The notes beneath the pieces are model-generated. The model was not told where the DNA came from and did no database searches. It saw only the letters and a list, made by a program, of their open reading frames with translations. This document shows, piece after piece, positions 36,260-45,074 of a stretch of 51,194 bases of DNA; position 1 is the first letter of the stretch; each line of letters starts with the position of its first letter. This DNA comes from Leptolyngbya sp. BC1307. Its GTDB lineage: Bacteria; Cyanobacteriota; Cyanobacteriia; Phormidesmidales; Phormidesmidaceae. The translations under genes and the position numbers were made by a program. The stretch spans positions 1 through 51,194 of the forward strand of contig NZ_NRTA01000031.1 of the NCBI RefSeq assembly GCF_002286735.1, written 5' to 3'.

Positions 36260-37291
36260 GTGACCAACGATCCTTCTCCTAACCGCGATGCGGCGGCTCG
36301 GCCTAAAGTCAGCGTTTGCATTCCTACTTACAACCGCGCTGGAATTTTGCCCTATGCGGTGGAAAGCGTGCTGGGCCAAACCTACCCCAACTTTGAGCTG
36401 TTAATCTGCGACGATGCCTCTCCCGACCATACCCCTCAAGTGGTTAGCCAATGGTCAGATCCGCGCATTCGCTACATTCGTCACCCTGAAAATATCAAAC
36501 GCAGCCGCAATATGCGCTCCGGCTACGAAGCCGCTCAAGGCGAATACTTCATCAAGTTTGACGATGATGATGCCCTGACACCTACCTTTTTAGAAAAAGC
36601 AGTCACCATTTTAGATGATCAGCCTGCAGTAGATTTCGTCTGCTCCGACCATTGGGTTATCAACGCTCGCAACCAGCGAGACGAGGCAGCGACGGCGGCT
36701 AATTCAACCAAGTGGGGAAAAGATCGGCTGGGCGATGGCATTATCGACGATGTGCTCACAGAAACTTTTGTGCATCAGAGTCTTCAGGTAGGTTCCTCAC
36801 TCTTTCGCAAAAGCAGCTTAGAATCGGTAGATTTTATGCGGTTTGAGGCCGACGGCTGCGAAGACTTTGACCTGCTGGTGAGATGTGCGATCGCCAACCA
36901 GACGGCCTATTTCATTCCCGAGCGCCTGATGGAGTACCGTTTTCACGGCGGTCAAACCAGCCTTAAGCAAGACATTCATTTTCTCACTGCTAAGTCTTTT
37001 TGTCTGGCGAGCTATCGCTTTCCGCACCGGCCTGAGCTAGAGCAGGTCAGACTCAATAAGCTCAATGGCCTCAAGCAGGTGCTGGCCATGCGCCTGATCG
37101 AAAAAGGCGAAACCCAAAAAGGCAGAAACCTGATCGCCGAACTCAAGGCGATCGGCACTCTTTCGAATCGCGCTCAGGTCGGTCAGGTTCTATCCTACCT
37201 ACCCGGCTGGGCTAGACAGTTAGCTTTCCAGGGCTTTCGCCAAGTGCGTCCCAAAGACTACAGCGAGAAAGTACGCAATGCTGCGGGATAA
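36260..37291 (+). CDS. Glycosyltransferase family 2
   Basis: The 343-residue protein has a GT-A domain: KVSVCIPTYNRAGILPYAVE, LLICDDASPDHTPQVV, RNMRSGYEAAQGEYFIKFDD and the metal-binding DDDD run near residue 100. GCEDFDLLVRCAI near 205 is the acceptor-side region. The start is GTG, since no ATG precedes the domain; no ribosome site is visible, and the palindrome CACAGTACTGTG covers the start codon. Acceptor and donor are unknown. It is divergent from the other two glycosyltransferase genes, with a gap of about 200 bp, and may serve the same surface glycan. Confidence 0.9.
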   Translation: MTNDPSPNRDAAARPKVSVCIPTYNRAGILPYAVESVLGQTYPNFELLICDDASPDHTPQVVSQWSDPRIRYIRHPENIKRSRNMRSGYEAAQGEYFIKFDDDDALTPTFLEKAVTILDDQPAVDFVCSDHWVINARNQRDEAATAANSTKWGKDRLGDGIIDDVLTETFVHQSLQVGSSLFRKSSLESVDFMRFEADGCEDFDLLVRCAIANQTAYFIPERLMEYRFHGGQTSLKQDIHFLTAKSFCLASYRFPHRPELEQVRLNKLNGLKQVLAMRLIEKGETQKGRNLIAELKAIGTLSNRAQVGQVLSYLPGWARQLAFQGFRQVRPKDYSEKVRNAAG

Positions 37292-37342
37292 GCTATTCTC
37301 CAATAGTAAGGCTTGTCCCCGCCTCAGCTCTGACCGAACGCT

Positions 37343-38251
37343 ATGCGAAAAATACAGGCTCTCTGCTGCGGACTGCTGGTATTGTCAGGTCTAATCTGGC
37401 TCAGACCTAGAAAACCTGAGAAAACCTTCTCAGCCGCCGCCAAATCGGAGCAAATATCAGAACCGCCAGCAGCTCCTGTCTCGGAGCAAAGCATCACCTA
37501 CCAAACCTACGATTTGGGCTCAGCCACCGTGTATGTGGTGAGTGTGCCTGTTGGAATCCCTATCTCTGTAGCTGTAGCAGACGAACTGACAACGGTCGCA
37601 GCCTTCGCTCGCCGCGAAAATGCCCTCGCCGTCCTTAACGGCGGATTTTTCGATCCTCAGAACGGCAAAACCACTTCTTACCTGACCGCCCAGGGCCAAC
37701 CAACTGGCAACCCTGCGAACAACGAGCGACTGACGGGCAATCCTACACTAGCGCCCTATCTCAATCAGATCTTTAATCGCTCAGAGTTTCGGGCCTACCG
37801 CTGCGAGTCATCCGCTAGCTTGCGCTACGACATTACCCAACATGACGCTCCCTTGCCCGATAGCTGCCAATTAGAAAGTGCTTTGGGCGCAGGCCCCCAG
37901 CTGCTGCCCGAAAATACCGCCGCCACTGAAGCCTTTACCGACTACGACAAGGGCGAACTCATCCGCGATGCAATCGGGAGTGTACAGCCCAATGCCCGGA
38001 GCGCGATCGCCCTGCAGCCAGATGGAACCGTGCGCTTACTCATGGTTGCCCAGCGACCCAATGCCCCCGGCATGACCCTCGCTGATTTGGCTGAATTTGC
38101 CACCTCTCTAGGCGCAACTCAGCTGCTCAATCTGGATGGCGGCAGCTCATCTTCGCTTTACTACAACGGGCAAACCTACTTAGGCCGCCTGGATACCGAC
38201 GGTAATCTGGTCGAACGCCCGGTGAAATCCGTCATCTTAGTTGGGCAGTAA
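37343..38251 (+). CDS. Exported phosphodiester glycosidase-like (NAGPA/DUF2233) protein
   Basis: The 302-residue protein starts with a signal peptide or anchor (KIQALCCGLLVLSGLIWL; a cysteine pair but no clear lipobox). A disordered Ala/Pro/Ser segment follows. The NAGPA domain shows AVLNGGFFDPQNGKTTSYLT near residue 97, ALGAGPQLLPE near 180 and LLNLDGGSSSSLYYNGQTYL near 260, where the DGG-SSS motif is the family hallmark. Family members hydrolyse sugar phosphodiesters, for example uncovering mannose 6-phosphate. Placed 51 bases after a glycosyltransferase gene, it may trim a surface glycan. The substrate is unknown. Confidence 0.88.
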   Translation: MRKIQALCCGLLVLSGLIWLRPRKPEKTFSAAAKSEQISEPPAAPVSEQSITYQTYDLGSATVYVVSVPVGIPISVAVADELTTVAAFARRENALAVLNGGFFDPQNGKTTSYLTAQGQPTGNPANNERLTGNPTLAPYLNQIFNRSEFRAYRCESSASLRYDITQHDAPLPDSCQLESALGAGPQLLPENTAATEAFTDYDKGELIRDAIGSVQPNARSAIALQPDGTVRLLMVAQRPNAPGMTLADLAEFATSLGATQLLNLDGGSSSSLYYNGQTYLGRLDTDGNLVERPVKSVILVGQ

Positions 38252-38306
38252 ACCTTTTTCATAGTGCGATCCAATGGTTTTGGCCCAGATACAGAGGTCG
38301 AAAACG

Positions 38307-39014
38307 CTACTTGCTATAGGTAATCTGAACAACCTTCGCATGACCTGCCACTACCAACGTGCCAACGTAGCCCTCTGGTAAAGCAAGCGTGTGTAAGCAC
38401 CACCCGTCCGAGCAGCTGTGGGGCACATGGAGAAGCCGAGGCGGAGTCAGCTGTACCTCTACCGTCCGCATCGACTGAGTCAGACCTAGTCCGATCGCTT
38501 TAAGATAGGCTTCTTTACAGGTCCAAGTCTGTAGAAAGGCGCGAGGTTGGTCGTCAGCAGACTGGGCCTTTACCTGCTCTTTCTCCTGATCGGATAGGCA
38601 ACGGTCCATCAGGCTTTCTAGCCGCTTGAGTGGCCTGATGCTTTCTATATCTATACCTACTTTGCGCCGGTACCCCAGAGCGCACAGGGCTAGTTCACCC
38701 GAGTGAGTGAGATTAAAGTGAAAATCACCCCCCGGTTGGAGTAGAGAACTCCTCTGAGTATCAGGCAGTGCCTCAATAAATGGCTTGCCATACTCGCTAT
38801 AGCAAAAGCTGATCCGATCCGGCGATTGATGCAGCTGACGGGCCAGTATATGCCGGAGGGCACCTCGCGACACAATAAAACGACGTCTGTCGTCAGCAAA
38901 ACGAAAACGGTTTGCTCTGGACTTTTCATCCTGGGAAAGGCACGTAAGATAGCCCTCCAATATGTCTTGAGGTGCGCTTAGCTGAATTTGCCAAATCTGA
39001 ACAGTATCACTCAT
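38307..39014 (-). CDS. 4'-phosphopantetheinyl transferase (Sfp/HetI type)
   Basis: The enzyme transfers phosphopantetheine from CoA to the serine of carrier proteins. From MSDTVQIW the protein has 235 residues. Motifs in order: SRGALRHILARQL near residue 55, FNLTHSGELALCAL near 105, VGIDIESIRPLKRLESLM with the metal-binding D-x-E near 125, and TWTCKEAYLKAIGLGL near 170. The two-domain length and KEA-YLK segment identify the Sfp/HetI group, which charges ACP, PKS and NRPS carriers. It is divergent from a gene cluster with an acyl carrier protein, which is its likely target, besides the fatty-acid ACP. Confidence 0.94.
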   Translation of the reverse strand: MSDTVQIWQIQLSAPQDILEGYLTCLSQDEKSRANRFRFADDRRRFIVSRGALRHILARQLHQSPDRISFCYSEYGKPFIEALPDTQRSSLLQPGGDFHFNLTHSGELALCALGYRRKVGIDIESIRPLKRLESLMDRCLSDQEKEQVKAQSADDQPRAFLQTWTCKEAYLKAIGLGLTQSMRTVEVQLTPPRLLHVPHSCSDGWCLHTLALPEGYVGTLVVAGHAKVVQITYSK

Positions 39015-39418
39015 ATACTGGCCGAAGTTACAGCCCTCTTGCACGTGGGAAATCTGAGAAAGCTGTGCTTTGCCAGTTTTATTGGCCTGCCAGTAGAGCG
39101 CTGCCTTGATTCATGCCTGCAATGTAAAAGCTGCAAAAGCTTGTTTTTTTTGTAAAGAGGATAGATAGCGGTGTTTGGCCTTAGAGAGGCTATGTCAGTA
39201 TGCCTCTAAGCAGCCGGCATCAGGCTTACATTTTAATATCTTCTGTTTCGGTAGCCATCTACTATCCCAATAAATCAAGGCAAAGCAGCCACCATCCTAA
39301 TTTCAATACAGATAGTTGCTAGCTTATCCGATTCGGAGATGTCTTCCATTTCGTAACGTTACCGCTATAGCGCTTGCGCACAGATCGCTACCCGATTGCT
39401 ACTTCTTTGGCATCAGCA
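39015..39418. other. Divergent regulatory region between the PPTase and FAAL genes
   Basis: The stretch of about 400 bp contains two structures. At about 39128-39150 a short AAGCT/AGCTT hairpin is followed by G and eight T, a terminator-like signal reading toward FAAL. At 39180-39210 CTTAGAG pairs with CTCTAAG around an AGGC/GCCT-containing interior. These could form an attenuator in the FAAL leader, but no start point is known. A TTG codon at 39374 opens the FAAL frame 15 codons earlier than ATG. No small gene was seen. Confidence 0.4.
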
Positions 39419-41287
39419 ATGGTTTATTCTCCACCTAAAAATACTCAGGGCAAAAATACTCAGAGCCTCAGCGATCAGGGCGTTGCTCAATTTTCCACTC
39501 TTGTTGAGCTGCTTCAGCACAGGGCTAAAGAACAGCCCAGTGACCTTGCCTATCAGTTCTTAGTGGATGGCAAAAAAGAAGGGACTGCCTACACCTACGC
39601 CGAATTGGATGAGTGGGCAAGGGCGATCGCCGCACTTCTCCAGCAGCAGCAAGCCAAAGGCGAACGTGCCCTTTTGCTCTATCCTCAGGGCGTAGAAGTC
39701 GTCGCGGCTTTTTGCGGTAGCCTCTATGCCGGCGTGATCGCCATCCCCGTACCGCCACCCGATGCGGGTCGAATGAAGCGCACCCTACCACGCCTGCGCG
39801 AAATTATCAAAGATGCCCAGGCCACCATTGTTCTCAGTAACGCCCGCATCATTGAAATTATTCAAGAGTCCGACATCGATTTCCCCGAGTTTGAAACGAT
39901 GCGCTGGATTGACACCGAAACGGTGAATCTAGACCTAGCCAAACAGTGGCAGGATCCGGGCATAAACAAAGACGCACTGGCCTACTTACAGTACACCTCA
40001 GGCTCTACCTCTACGCCCAAAGGCGTGATGCTCAGCCACTACAATCTGCTGCATCACTCTGCCTACTTACAGCGGGGCTGCGGCTACCGCGCTGACGGCC
40101 CTACCGTCACCTGGATGCCCTACTTTCACGACTACGGTTTGGTAGAAGGGCTGATACAGCCACTTTACAATGGCGCGCCCTGCTACATCATGGCCCCGCT
40201 AGCCTTTGTGAAGCGTCCTCTCCGCTGGCTGCAAGCTATTCAGAAATACGGCGCTACCCACAGTCAGGCTCCTAACTTTGCCTATGACCTGTGCGTCCGT
40301 CGGACCAAGCCCGCCCAGCGCGAAGCTCTAGACCTTAGCGGTTGGCTGAGCGCCGGCAATGCGGCTGAACCGATCAACCCTCGGGTGATGCGGGACTTTT
40401 GCGAGGCGTTTGTAGACTCTGGATTTCGCTGGGAGAGCTTCTCACCTGCCTATGGCCTAGCTGAGGCTACTTTGTTGGTTTCTGCAACGCCTTTAGGCCG
40501 CGAGCCGATTATCTTGTCGCTAGAAGCCAGTGAGCTAGAGCAGGGTAAAGTCGTCGCAGCCGAACCCAATTCTTCCTATGTGCGCGAAGCCGTGAGCTGC
40601 GGGCCTTTGGTCTGCGAGACCGAGGTTGCCATCGTCAATCCTGACGAGCTGACTCGCTGCGCCACTGCTGAGGTCGGTGAAATTTGGGTGAACGACCCCG
40701 GTGTGGCCCACGGTTACTGGCAGCGTCCCGAGGCTACTCGGGAAACCTTCGAAGCTCAAATTGCTGGCGAAGGCGCAACTCGTTATCTGCGGACGGGCGA
40801 CTTAGGCTTCATAAAAGACGGTGAACTCTATATCACTGGCCGTATCAAAGATCTGATTATCATTCGCGGCACCAATCACTACCCCCAAGATATCGAATGG
40901 ACAGTGCAGCAAACCCACCAGGCAATGCGGCCAGACTATGGCGCGTGCTTCTCCATTATTGAAGAGGGAGAAGAGCAGCTCATCGTGGTGCAAGAAATTG
41001 AGCGTCAGCATCAGCAGAATCTAGAAGCAGACGAACTGATTGCCGAAATTCGCCAGGCTATATCTGAGGCTCACGAGCTGCAAGTATATGCAGTGGCCCT
41101 AGTGAAGTCGGGCAATGTGCTTAAGACTTCGAGCGGTAAAATTCAGCGCCGAAAGTGTAAAGCCAGCTTTTTATCTGGGGATCTAGAGGTGCTCGCTGAC
41201 TGGAGCGAAAACCCCAGACTGACTACCAAGGTGCGCAGCCTGCAAAACGAGGTGGAATTCTTAGCTCAGCAGTTGAACCAGAAATAA
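39419..41287 (+). CDS. Fatty acyl-AMP ligase (FAAL)
   Basis: FAALs activate fatty acids as acyl-adenylates and load them onto carrier proteins rather than CoA. From ATG 39419 the protein has about 622 residues. Motifs: LAYLQYTSGSTSTPKGVMLS (P-loop), VTWMPYFHDYGLVEGLIQPL and ATHSQAPNFAYDLC, which closely match FAALs as opposed to acyl-CoA synthetases, YRLRTGDLGF-like TRYLRTGDLGFIKDGELYIT, GRIKDLIIIRGTNHYPQDIE, and the catalytic Lys in SSGKIQRRKCK. No carrier domain is fused; the separate ACP two genes downstream is the likely acceptor. First in a plus-strand run with ACAD, ACP, MBOAT and SGNH genes. The start is uncertain. Confidence 0.93.
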   Translation: MVYSPPKNTQGKNTQSLSDQGVAQFSTLVELLQHRAKEQPSDLAYQFLVDGKKEGTAYTYAELDEWARAIAALLQQQQAKGERALLLYPQGVEVVAAFCGSLYAGVIAIPVPPPDAGRMKRTLPRLREIIKDAQATIVLSNARIIEIIQESDIDFPEFETMRWIDTETVNLDLAKQWQDPGINKDALAYLQYTSGSTSTPKGVMLSHYNLLHHSAYLQRGCGYRADGPTVTWMPYFHDYGLVEGLIQPLYNGAPCYIMAPLAFVKRPLRWLQAIQKYGATHSQAPNFAYDLCVRRTKPAQREALDLSGWLSAGNAAEPINPRVMRDFCEAFVDSGFRWESFSPAYGLAEATLLVSATPLGREPIILSLEASELEQGKVVAAEPNSSYVREAVSCGPLVCETEVAIVNPDELTRCATAEVGEIWVNDPGVAHGYWQRPEATRETFEAQIAGEGATRYLRTGDLGFIKDGELYITGRIKDLIIIRGTNHYPQDIEWTVQQTHQAMRPDYGACFSIIEEGEEQLIVVQEIERQHQQNLEADELIAEIRQAISEAHELQVYAVALVKSGNVLKTSSGKIQRRKCKASFLSGDLEVLADWSENPRLTTKVRSLQNEVEFLAQQLNQK

Positions 41288-41303
41288 CCGAAGGGAAGCA
41301 TTC

Positions 41304-43130
41304 ATGACGCTAACGCAATATCAATTAGCCGAGCAGCTAGAGCAGGCTCTAGGCAACCCTAATCAGCCCGATAGCTTAATGTCTTTTCAGCACACCGCTG
41401 AGCTAGACGAAGCCGAGCAGTTTCCCCACGACGAGATTGCCTGGCTCTATCAGTGGGGCCTGCAGAATTACTACATTCCAACCGAGTGCGGCGGCAAGTT
41501 TACCTCTTTTGAAGAGTTTGTTGCCTTTGTGCGAGTTCTAGCCCGCCGCGATCTCAATATATCCATTGCCTTTACGACTTTATTTTGGTCATTTCTGACC
41601 TGGATGGCAGGCAATGAAGCTCAAAAAGAAAAGCTCTCTCGCCTGATGCGCGAGGACCAGGTAGCCATGTGCCTGTCCTACTCTGAGCGCGGACACGGCA
41701 GTGACCTAGTCGGCGGCAGTGTGATTGCAACCAAGACAGAGGGTGGCTATGTGCTCAACGGTGAGAAATGGCCGATTAACCGGGCAACTATTTCTGGCAT
41801 TACTTTCGTCTTGGCGCGCACTGCAGTAGAGGGCGGTAATCGGGGGCTGTCTCTTTTCATGGTTGATAAGAGCGAGCTTAATCCCAGTCAGTACTACAAC
41901 CTGCCCAAAATAAAAACTCACGGCATCCGCGCTGCTGATATGAGCGGCATCGGCTTTAGCGACTGCTTTATTCCTACGAGCACGCTTATAGGTAGAGAAG
42001 GAGAGGGCTTAGAACTGGCTCTGAAGGGCTTTCAGATCACTCGGGCTCTGTGCGCTGCTTTTTCTCAAGGTGCGGCAGATACCAGCATGCGCACCACCCT
42101 CAATTTTGCAGTGAATCGTCGGCTTTACAACAAGACTGTCATCGACATGCCCCATGCGCGACGTACGCTGACTCACGCTTTCACCGACATGCTGATTTGC
42201 GACTGTGTCAACATTGGTGCGGCCCGAGGGTTTCATGTCGCGCCAGGGCAGTTCAGCGTGTGGTCAGCGGTCGATAAATACTTTGTTCCGGTAACTCTGG
42301 AGCAGGTAATGAAAGATACCTCTGTGGTGCTAGGCTCGCGCTTTTACATGCGCGACGAGCACGACGCCGGCGTGTTTCAAAAGATGCTGAGAGACAGTGC
42401 CATTATCAGCATGTTTGACGGTAGCTCAGTAGTGAATCTACACGCTCTAATTTTGCAGCGACGGCAGCTAGCCAAAGCTCGGGTTCGTCGTAAGCCCGAA
42501 AAGCTTGAGGCATTGAAGGCGCGACTGGCCCAGAGCTTTTCACTTGATCAGCCTGTGCCGACCTTTGATGCGACCAAGCTAGAGCTAATTAGCCGAGGGG
42601 CGGACGATGTTATGCAGGGGCTGGAGAACACCCTGGCACAGCTAGAAGCCCTCAAGGTTAATACCAGTGACCCTACTTTGGATCAGGCTGTACTTTCCCA
42701 GGTGCTGGAATTTGGTCAGGTCATTCTCGAAGAACTCAACGCCCAAGATGAGCTGATTACCCAGTCGGCTTTTGAGCATGGGCACGAGCAGTCGTTTGAG
42801 AGTTTTGACCTGGCCAAGCAGTATTGCCGTCTGCACGCGGCGATCGCCTGCATCCTCATGTGGATGCACAACCGCCAGCGCAACCGCGAGGCCCTTGGTG
42901 ATTTCTTTTCCAGGGGTGAGTGGCTGGTGCTGAGTCTGCACCGCCTGCTCTCGCACTTTCGGATGGCTTTAGAGCGTCCGCCGGAGGCGTATTACGAAAA
43001 CGTCGCCCAAGAACTCTTGCGGCTACACCAAGAGGACAAAATGTTCTCGATTGTACCTTTCCAACTTGCTAAATCATCTACAAAGGAGGACATTTCCCAT
43101 GCAACAGCTCCAGAACTCCAGCTCCACTGA
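41304..43130 (+). CDS. Acyl-CoA dehydrogenase family protein (long form, 608 aa)
   Basis: FAD-dependent enzymes of this family introduce an alpha-beta double bond into acyl thioesters. The N-terminal part has IPTECGGKFTSFEEFVAFVR, then AMCLSYSERGHGSDLVGGSV and GGYVLNGEKWPINRA, the usual flavin and substrate segments. Family RD-x-I--YEG is here RDSAIISMFDGSS with Asp372 where the catalytic Glu normally sits. About 200 further helical residues follow (residues 400-608), longer than short-chain forms. In this context it probably acts on acyl-ACP made by the FAAL. It starts 16 bases after the FAAL stop (GAAGGGAAGC ribosome region) and overlaps the ACP start by 32 bases. Confidence 0.9.
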   Translation: MTLTQYQLAEQLEQALGNPNQPDSLMSFQHTAELDEAEQFPHDEIAWLYQWGLQNYYIPTECGGKFTSFEEFVAFVRVLARRDLNISIAFTTLFWSFLTWMAGNEAQKEKLSRLMREDQVAMCLSYSERGHGSDLVGGSVIATKTEGGYVLNGEKWPINRATISGITFVLARTAVEGGNRGLSLFMVDKSELNPSQYYNLPKIKTHGIRAADMSGIGFSDCFIPTSTLIGREGEGLELALKGFQITRALCAAFSQGAADTSMRTTLNFAVNRRLYNKTVIDMPHARRTLTHAFTDMLICDCVNIGAARGFHVAPGQFSVWSAVDKYFVPVTLEQVMKDTSVVLGSRFYMRDEHDAGVFQKMLRDSAIISMFDGSSVVNLHALILQRRQLAKARVRRKPEKLEALKARLAQSFSLDQPVPTFDATKLELISRGADDVMQGLENTLAQLEALKVNTSDPTLDQAVLSQVLEFGQVILEELNAQDELITQSAFEHGHEQSFESFDLAKQYCRLHAAIACILMWMHNRQRNREALGDFFSRGEWLVLSLHRLLSHFRMALERPPEAYYENVAQELLRLHQEDKMFSIVPFQLAKSSTKEDISHATAPELQLH

Positions 43131-43386
43131 AGCCACTTCTTCGGTCACAGCTATCCAATCCTGGTTGGTTGAGCAGCTCGCCGACGTGCTCTCTATCGAA
43201 CCTAGCACGATTGATGTCAAGCAGCCCCTCACCCGCTACGGCTTGGATTCAATCGACGCCGTCACACTGGTGGGCGATCTCGAAGACTGGCTCGATCTTG
43301 AGCTTCCTTCTACACTGCTGTGGGACTATCCCAGCATCGAAAAAGCCTCAGCATACATGGTAGAAGAGTTCGACGTGTCCCTCTAG
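43099..43386 (+). CDS. Acyl carrier protein
   Basis: The 95-residue protein is a single phosphopantetheine-binding domain. The attachment serine is Ser51 in RYGLDSIDAVTLVGDLEDWL. The stretch LEDWLDLELPSTLLWDYPSI is typical of carrier proteins in FAAL and PKS systems rather than primary fatty acid ACP. A strong AAAGGAGG ribosome site sits 10 bases before ATG 43099, inside the dehydrogenase gene, so 32 bases overlap. An earlier start in frame (43051) would lie deep in the dehydrogenase gene and is rejected. It should receive the acyl group from the FAAL and be charged by the nearby PPTase. Confidence 0.95.
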   Translation: MQQLQNSSSTEATSSVTAIQSWLVEQLADVLSIEPSTIDVKQPLTRYGLDSIDAVTLVGDLEDWLDLELPSTLLWDYPSIEKASAYMVEEFDVSL

Positions 43387-43412
43387 AACAACTCTTTGGC
43401 TAGGGGCGATGA

Positions 43413-43441
43413 GCAGACGCAACATTCATCAAAGCGTCTGC
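43413..43441. other. Stable hairpin between the ACP and MBOAT genes
   Basis: GCAGACGC (43413-43420) and GCGTCTGC (43434-43441) form a perfect 8-bp stem with a 13-base loop, starting 27 bases after the ACP stop. No T-run follows, so it is more likely an mRNA-processing or stability element, or a partial attenuator, than a full terminator. Confidence 0.5.
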
Positions 43442-43544
43442 CAGTTATGGATATGGGGCTTTCTACCGTTTGAGTAGGGAGCCTCAGTGATGAGCAAATT
43501 AGGTCATTTGTAGGGGCTTTGCCCGTAGCGATAGAGCAAAGACA

Positions 43545-45008
43545 TTGAACTTCTCTGAATTTTCATTTTGGTGGGTGCTATTGCTGACGAGCGTGCCGTT
43601 TTTCACGGTGCGCTACTTTGGCAAAGCGTTTGACTGGTGGCATAACCGCTTTGATACCGTTGGGCTTGCGGCCCTTTCGCTGCTGCTATTTCTCAATACC
43701 AGCCGTACCAGTTTTGCAGTGTTTCTGTTTGAGATTCTGTTTAACTACTTTATGGTGAGCTTGATGCTGCGCCGGGAGGGTAAACAGGCCCGGCTGATTG
43801 CGGCTACCGTCATTATTTTTGATGTGGCGGTGCTGGCCTACTTTAAGTACCTCACCTTTTTTATAGAAGATTTCGTTGGGCTAGCGACGCCCCTGCCAGT
43901 CAATTGGCAAGCAGGTTTTCCGCTGCCCATCTTTGAAACTATTCCGCCGGGGGTGTCATTCTATACCTTCCAGATGGTGGCCTTTGTGGTCGATTCTTAC
44001 ACCGCGCGCCGCAAAAAGCCGATTAAGTTGCTGGACTACATCAACTTCGTCTCGTTCTTCCCGCAGATCGTAGCTGGGCCAATTGAGCGCCGCAGCAAGC
44101 TTCTGCCTCAGATTCAAGACTTTAAGTTTCAGTTCAGTGCTGTCAATTTTGATGTGGGGATGCGGTGGCTGTCGCTGGGCATGTTCATGAAGTTTGTGCT
44201 AGCAGATAACATCGCCCCTTATATTACTGATGGCATGTTAGAGACTGCCAACCCTTGGTTGGTATGGTTTTACGCCTTCTTGTTTACTCTGCGCATCTAC
44301 TTTGACTTTGGGGGCTACAGCTTTATGGCGGTAGGGATTGCCCGCATCGTTGGTGTCAAGCTGACGATTAACTTCCTAGCGCCCTATACTTCTCAGAGTA
44401 TCAACGAATTCTGGCGGCGCTGGCATGTGACGCTGAGCACCTGGTTTCGCGACTATGTCTTCATCCCGCTGATGGGAAAACGCAAAAAGTGGGCGGCTTT
44501 TTTCCTGTTTATTACCTTCACGCTGTCAGGGTTTTGGCATGGTGCAGCCTGGAACTTCATGATTTGGGGAGCCTACCACGGCGCGCTGCTGCTGCTACTG
44601 CGCTACGCTGGACGGCCCTTTGCGCGGGCAACTAATAAGTTTGTCCGGCGGCCTCAAGTCGTGTCTTGGGCACTGACCTTTGGGGCCGTTATTTTAGGCT
44701 GTCTCTTTTTCATGGAGACTAATATTGAGCGGCTGATGGCCAAGCTCTTGACCATTGTCACGCCCTGGGCCTACTCACCTGCCAACTTGATTCAGGCGGT
44801 CAATACGTTCAATTCGCCGGAAGGGTTAGTGCTAGGCGTGGCGCTGTTGCTGGCGATCGCCTTCCTAGCCCTTGAGCACATCGCCGTATGGCAAGAGCGG
44901 CCTGAATATGAGCTGCTGACCTCCCCCTGGATGTCTAGAGTGTTGCTGGGCCTAACGATTCTTCTGGCCGCTAATATTCCAGCCGACTTTATCTACTTTG
45001 AATTTTAG
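43545..45008 (+). CDS. MBOAT family membrane O-acyltransferase (AlgI/DltB-like)
   Basis: The 487-residue protein has about ten or more membrane helices. The MBOAT motifs are SFYTFQMVAFVVDSYTARRK near residue 145, PQIVAGPIERRSKLLPQI near 178, FWRRWHVTLSTWFRDYVFIP with His294, and the catalytic histidine His332 in SGFWHGAAWNFMIWGAYHG. This group moves acyl groups across the membrane onto exported polymers: alginate acetylation by AlgI, D-alanylation by DltB. The start is TTG with no ATG before the first helix and only a weak ribosome site. Next to a carrier protein and an SGNH protein, a DltB-like role is inferred. Confidence 0.94.
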   Translation: MNFSEFSFWWVLLLTSVPFFTVRYFGKAFDWWHNRFDTVGLAALSLLLFLNTSRTSFAVFLFEILFNYFMVSLMLRREGKQARLIAATVIIFDVAVLAYFKYLTFFIEDFVGLATPLPVNWQAGFPLPIFETIPPGVSFYTFQMVAFVVDSYTARRKKPIKLLDYINFVSFFPQIVAGPIERRSKLLPQIQDFKFQFSAVNFDVGMRWLSLGMFMKFVLADNIAPYITDGMLETANPWLVWFYAFLFTLRIYFDFGGYSFMAVGIARIVGVKLTINFLAPYTSQSINEFWRRWHVTLSTWFRDYVFIPLMGKRKKWAAFFLFITFTLSGFWHGAAWNFMIWGAYHGALLLLLRYAGRPFARATNKFVRRPQVVSWALTFGAVILGCLFFMETNIERLMAKLLTIVTPWAYSPANLIQAVNTFNSPEGLVLGVALLLAIAFLALEHIAVWQERPEYELLTSPWMSRVLLGLTILLAANIPADFIYFEF

Positions 45009-45074
45009 AAACGTCTCTGCGATCTCTGGGAAGCAGCAGAGGTCAGTCACGTGAGCTGTTTAGAATAGGATCTC

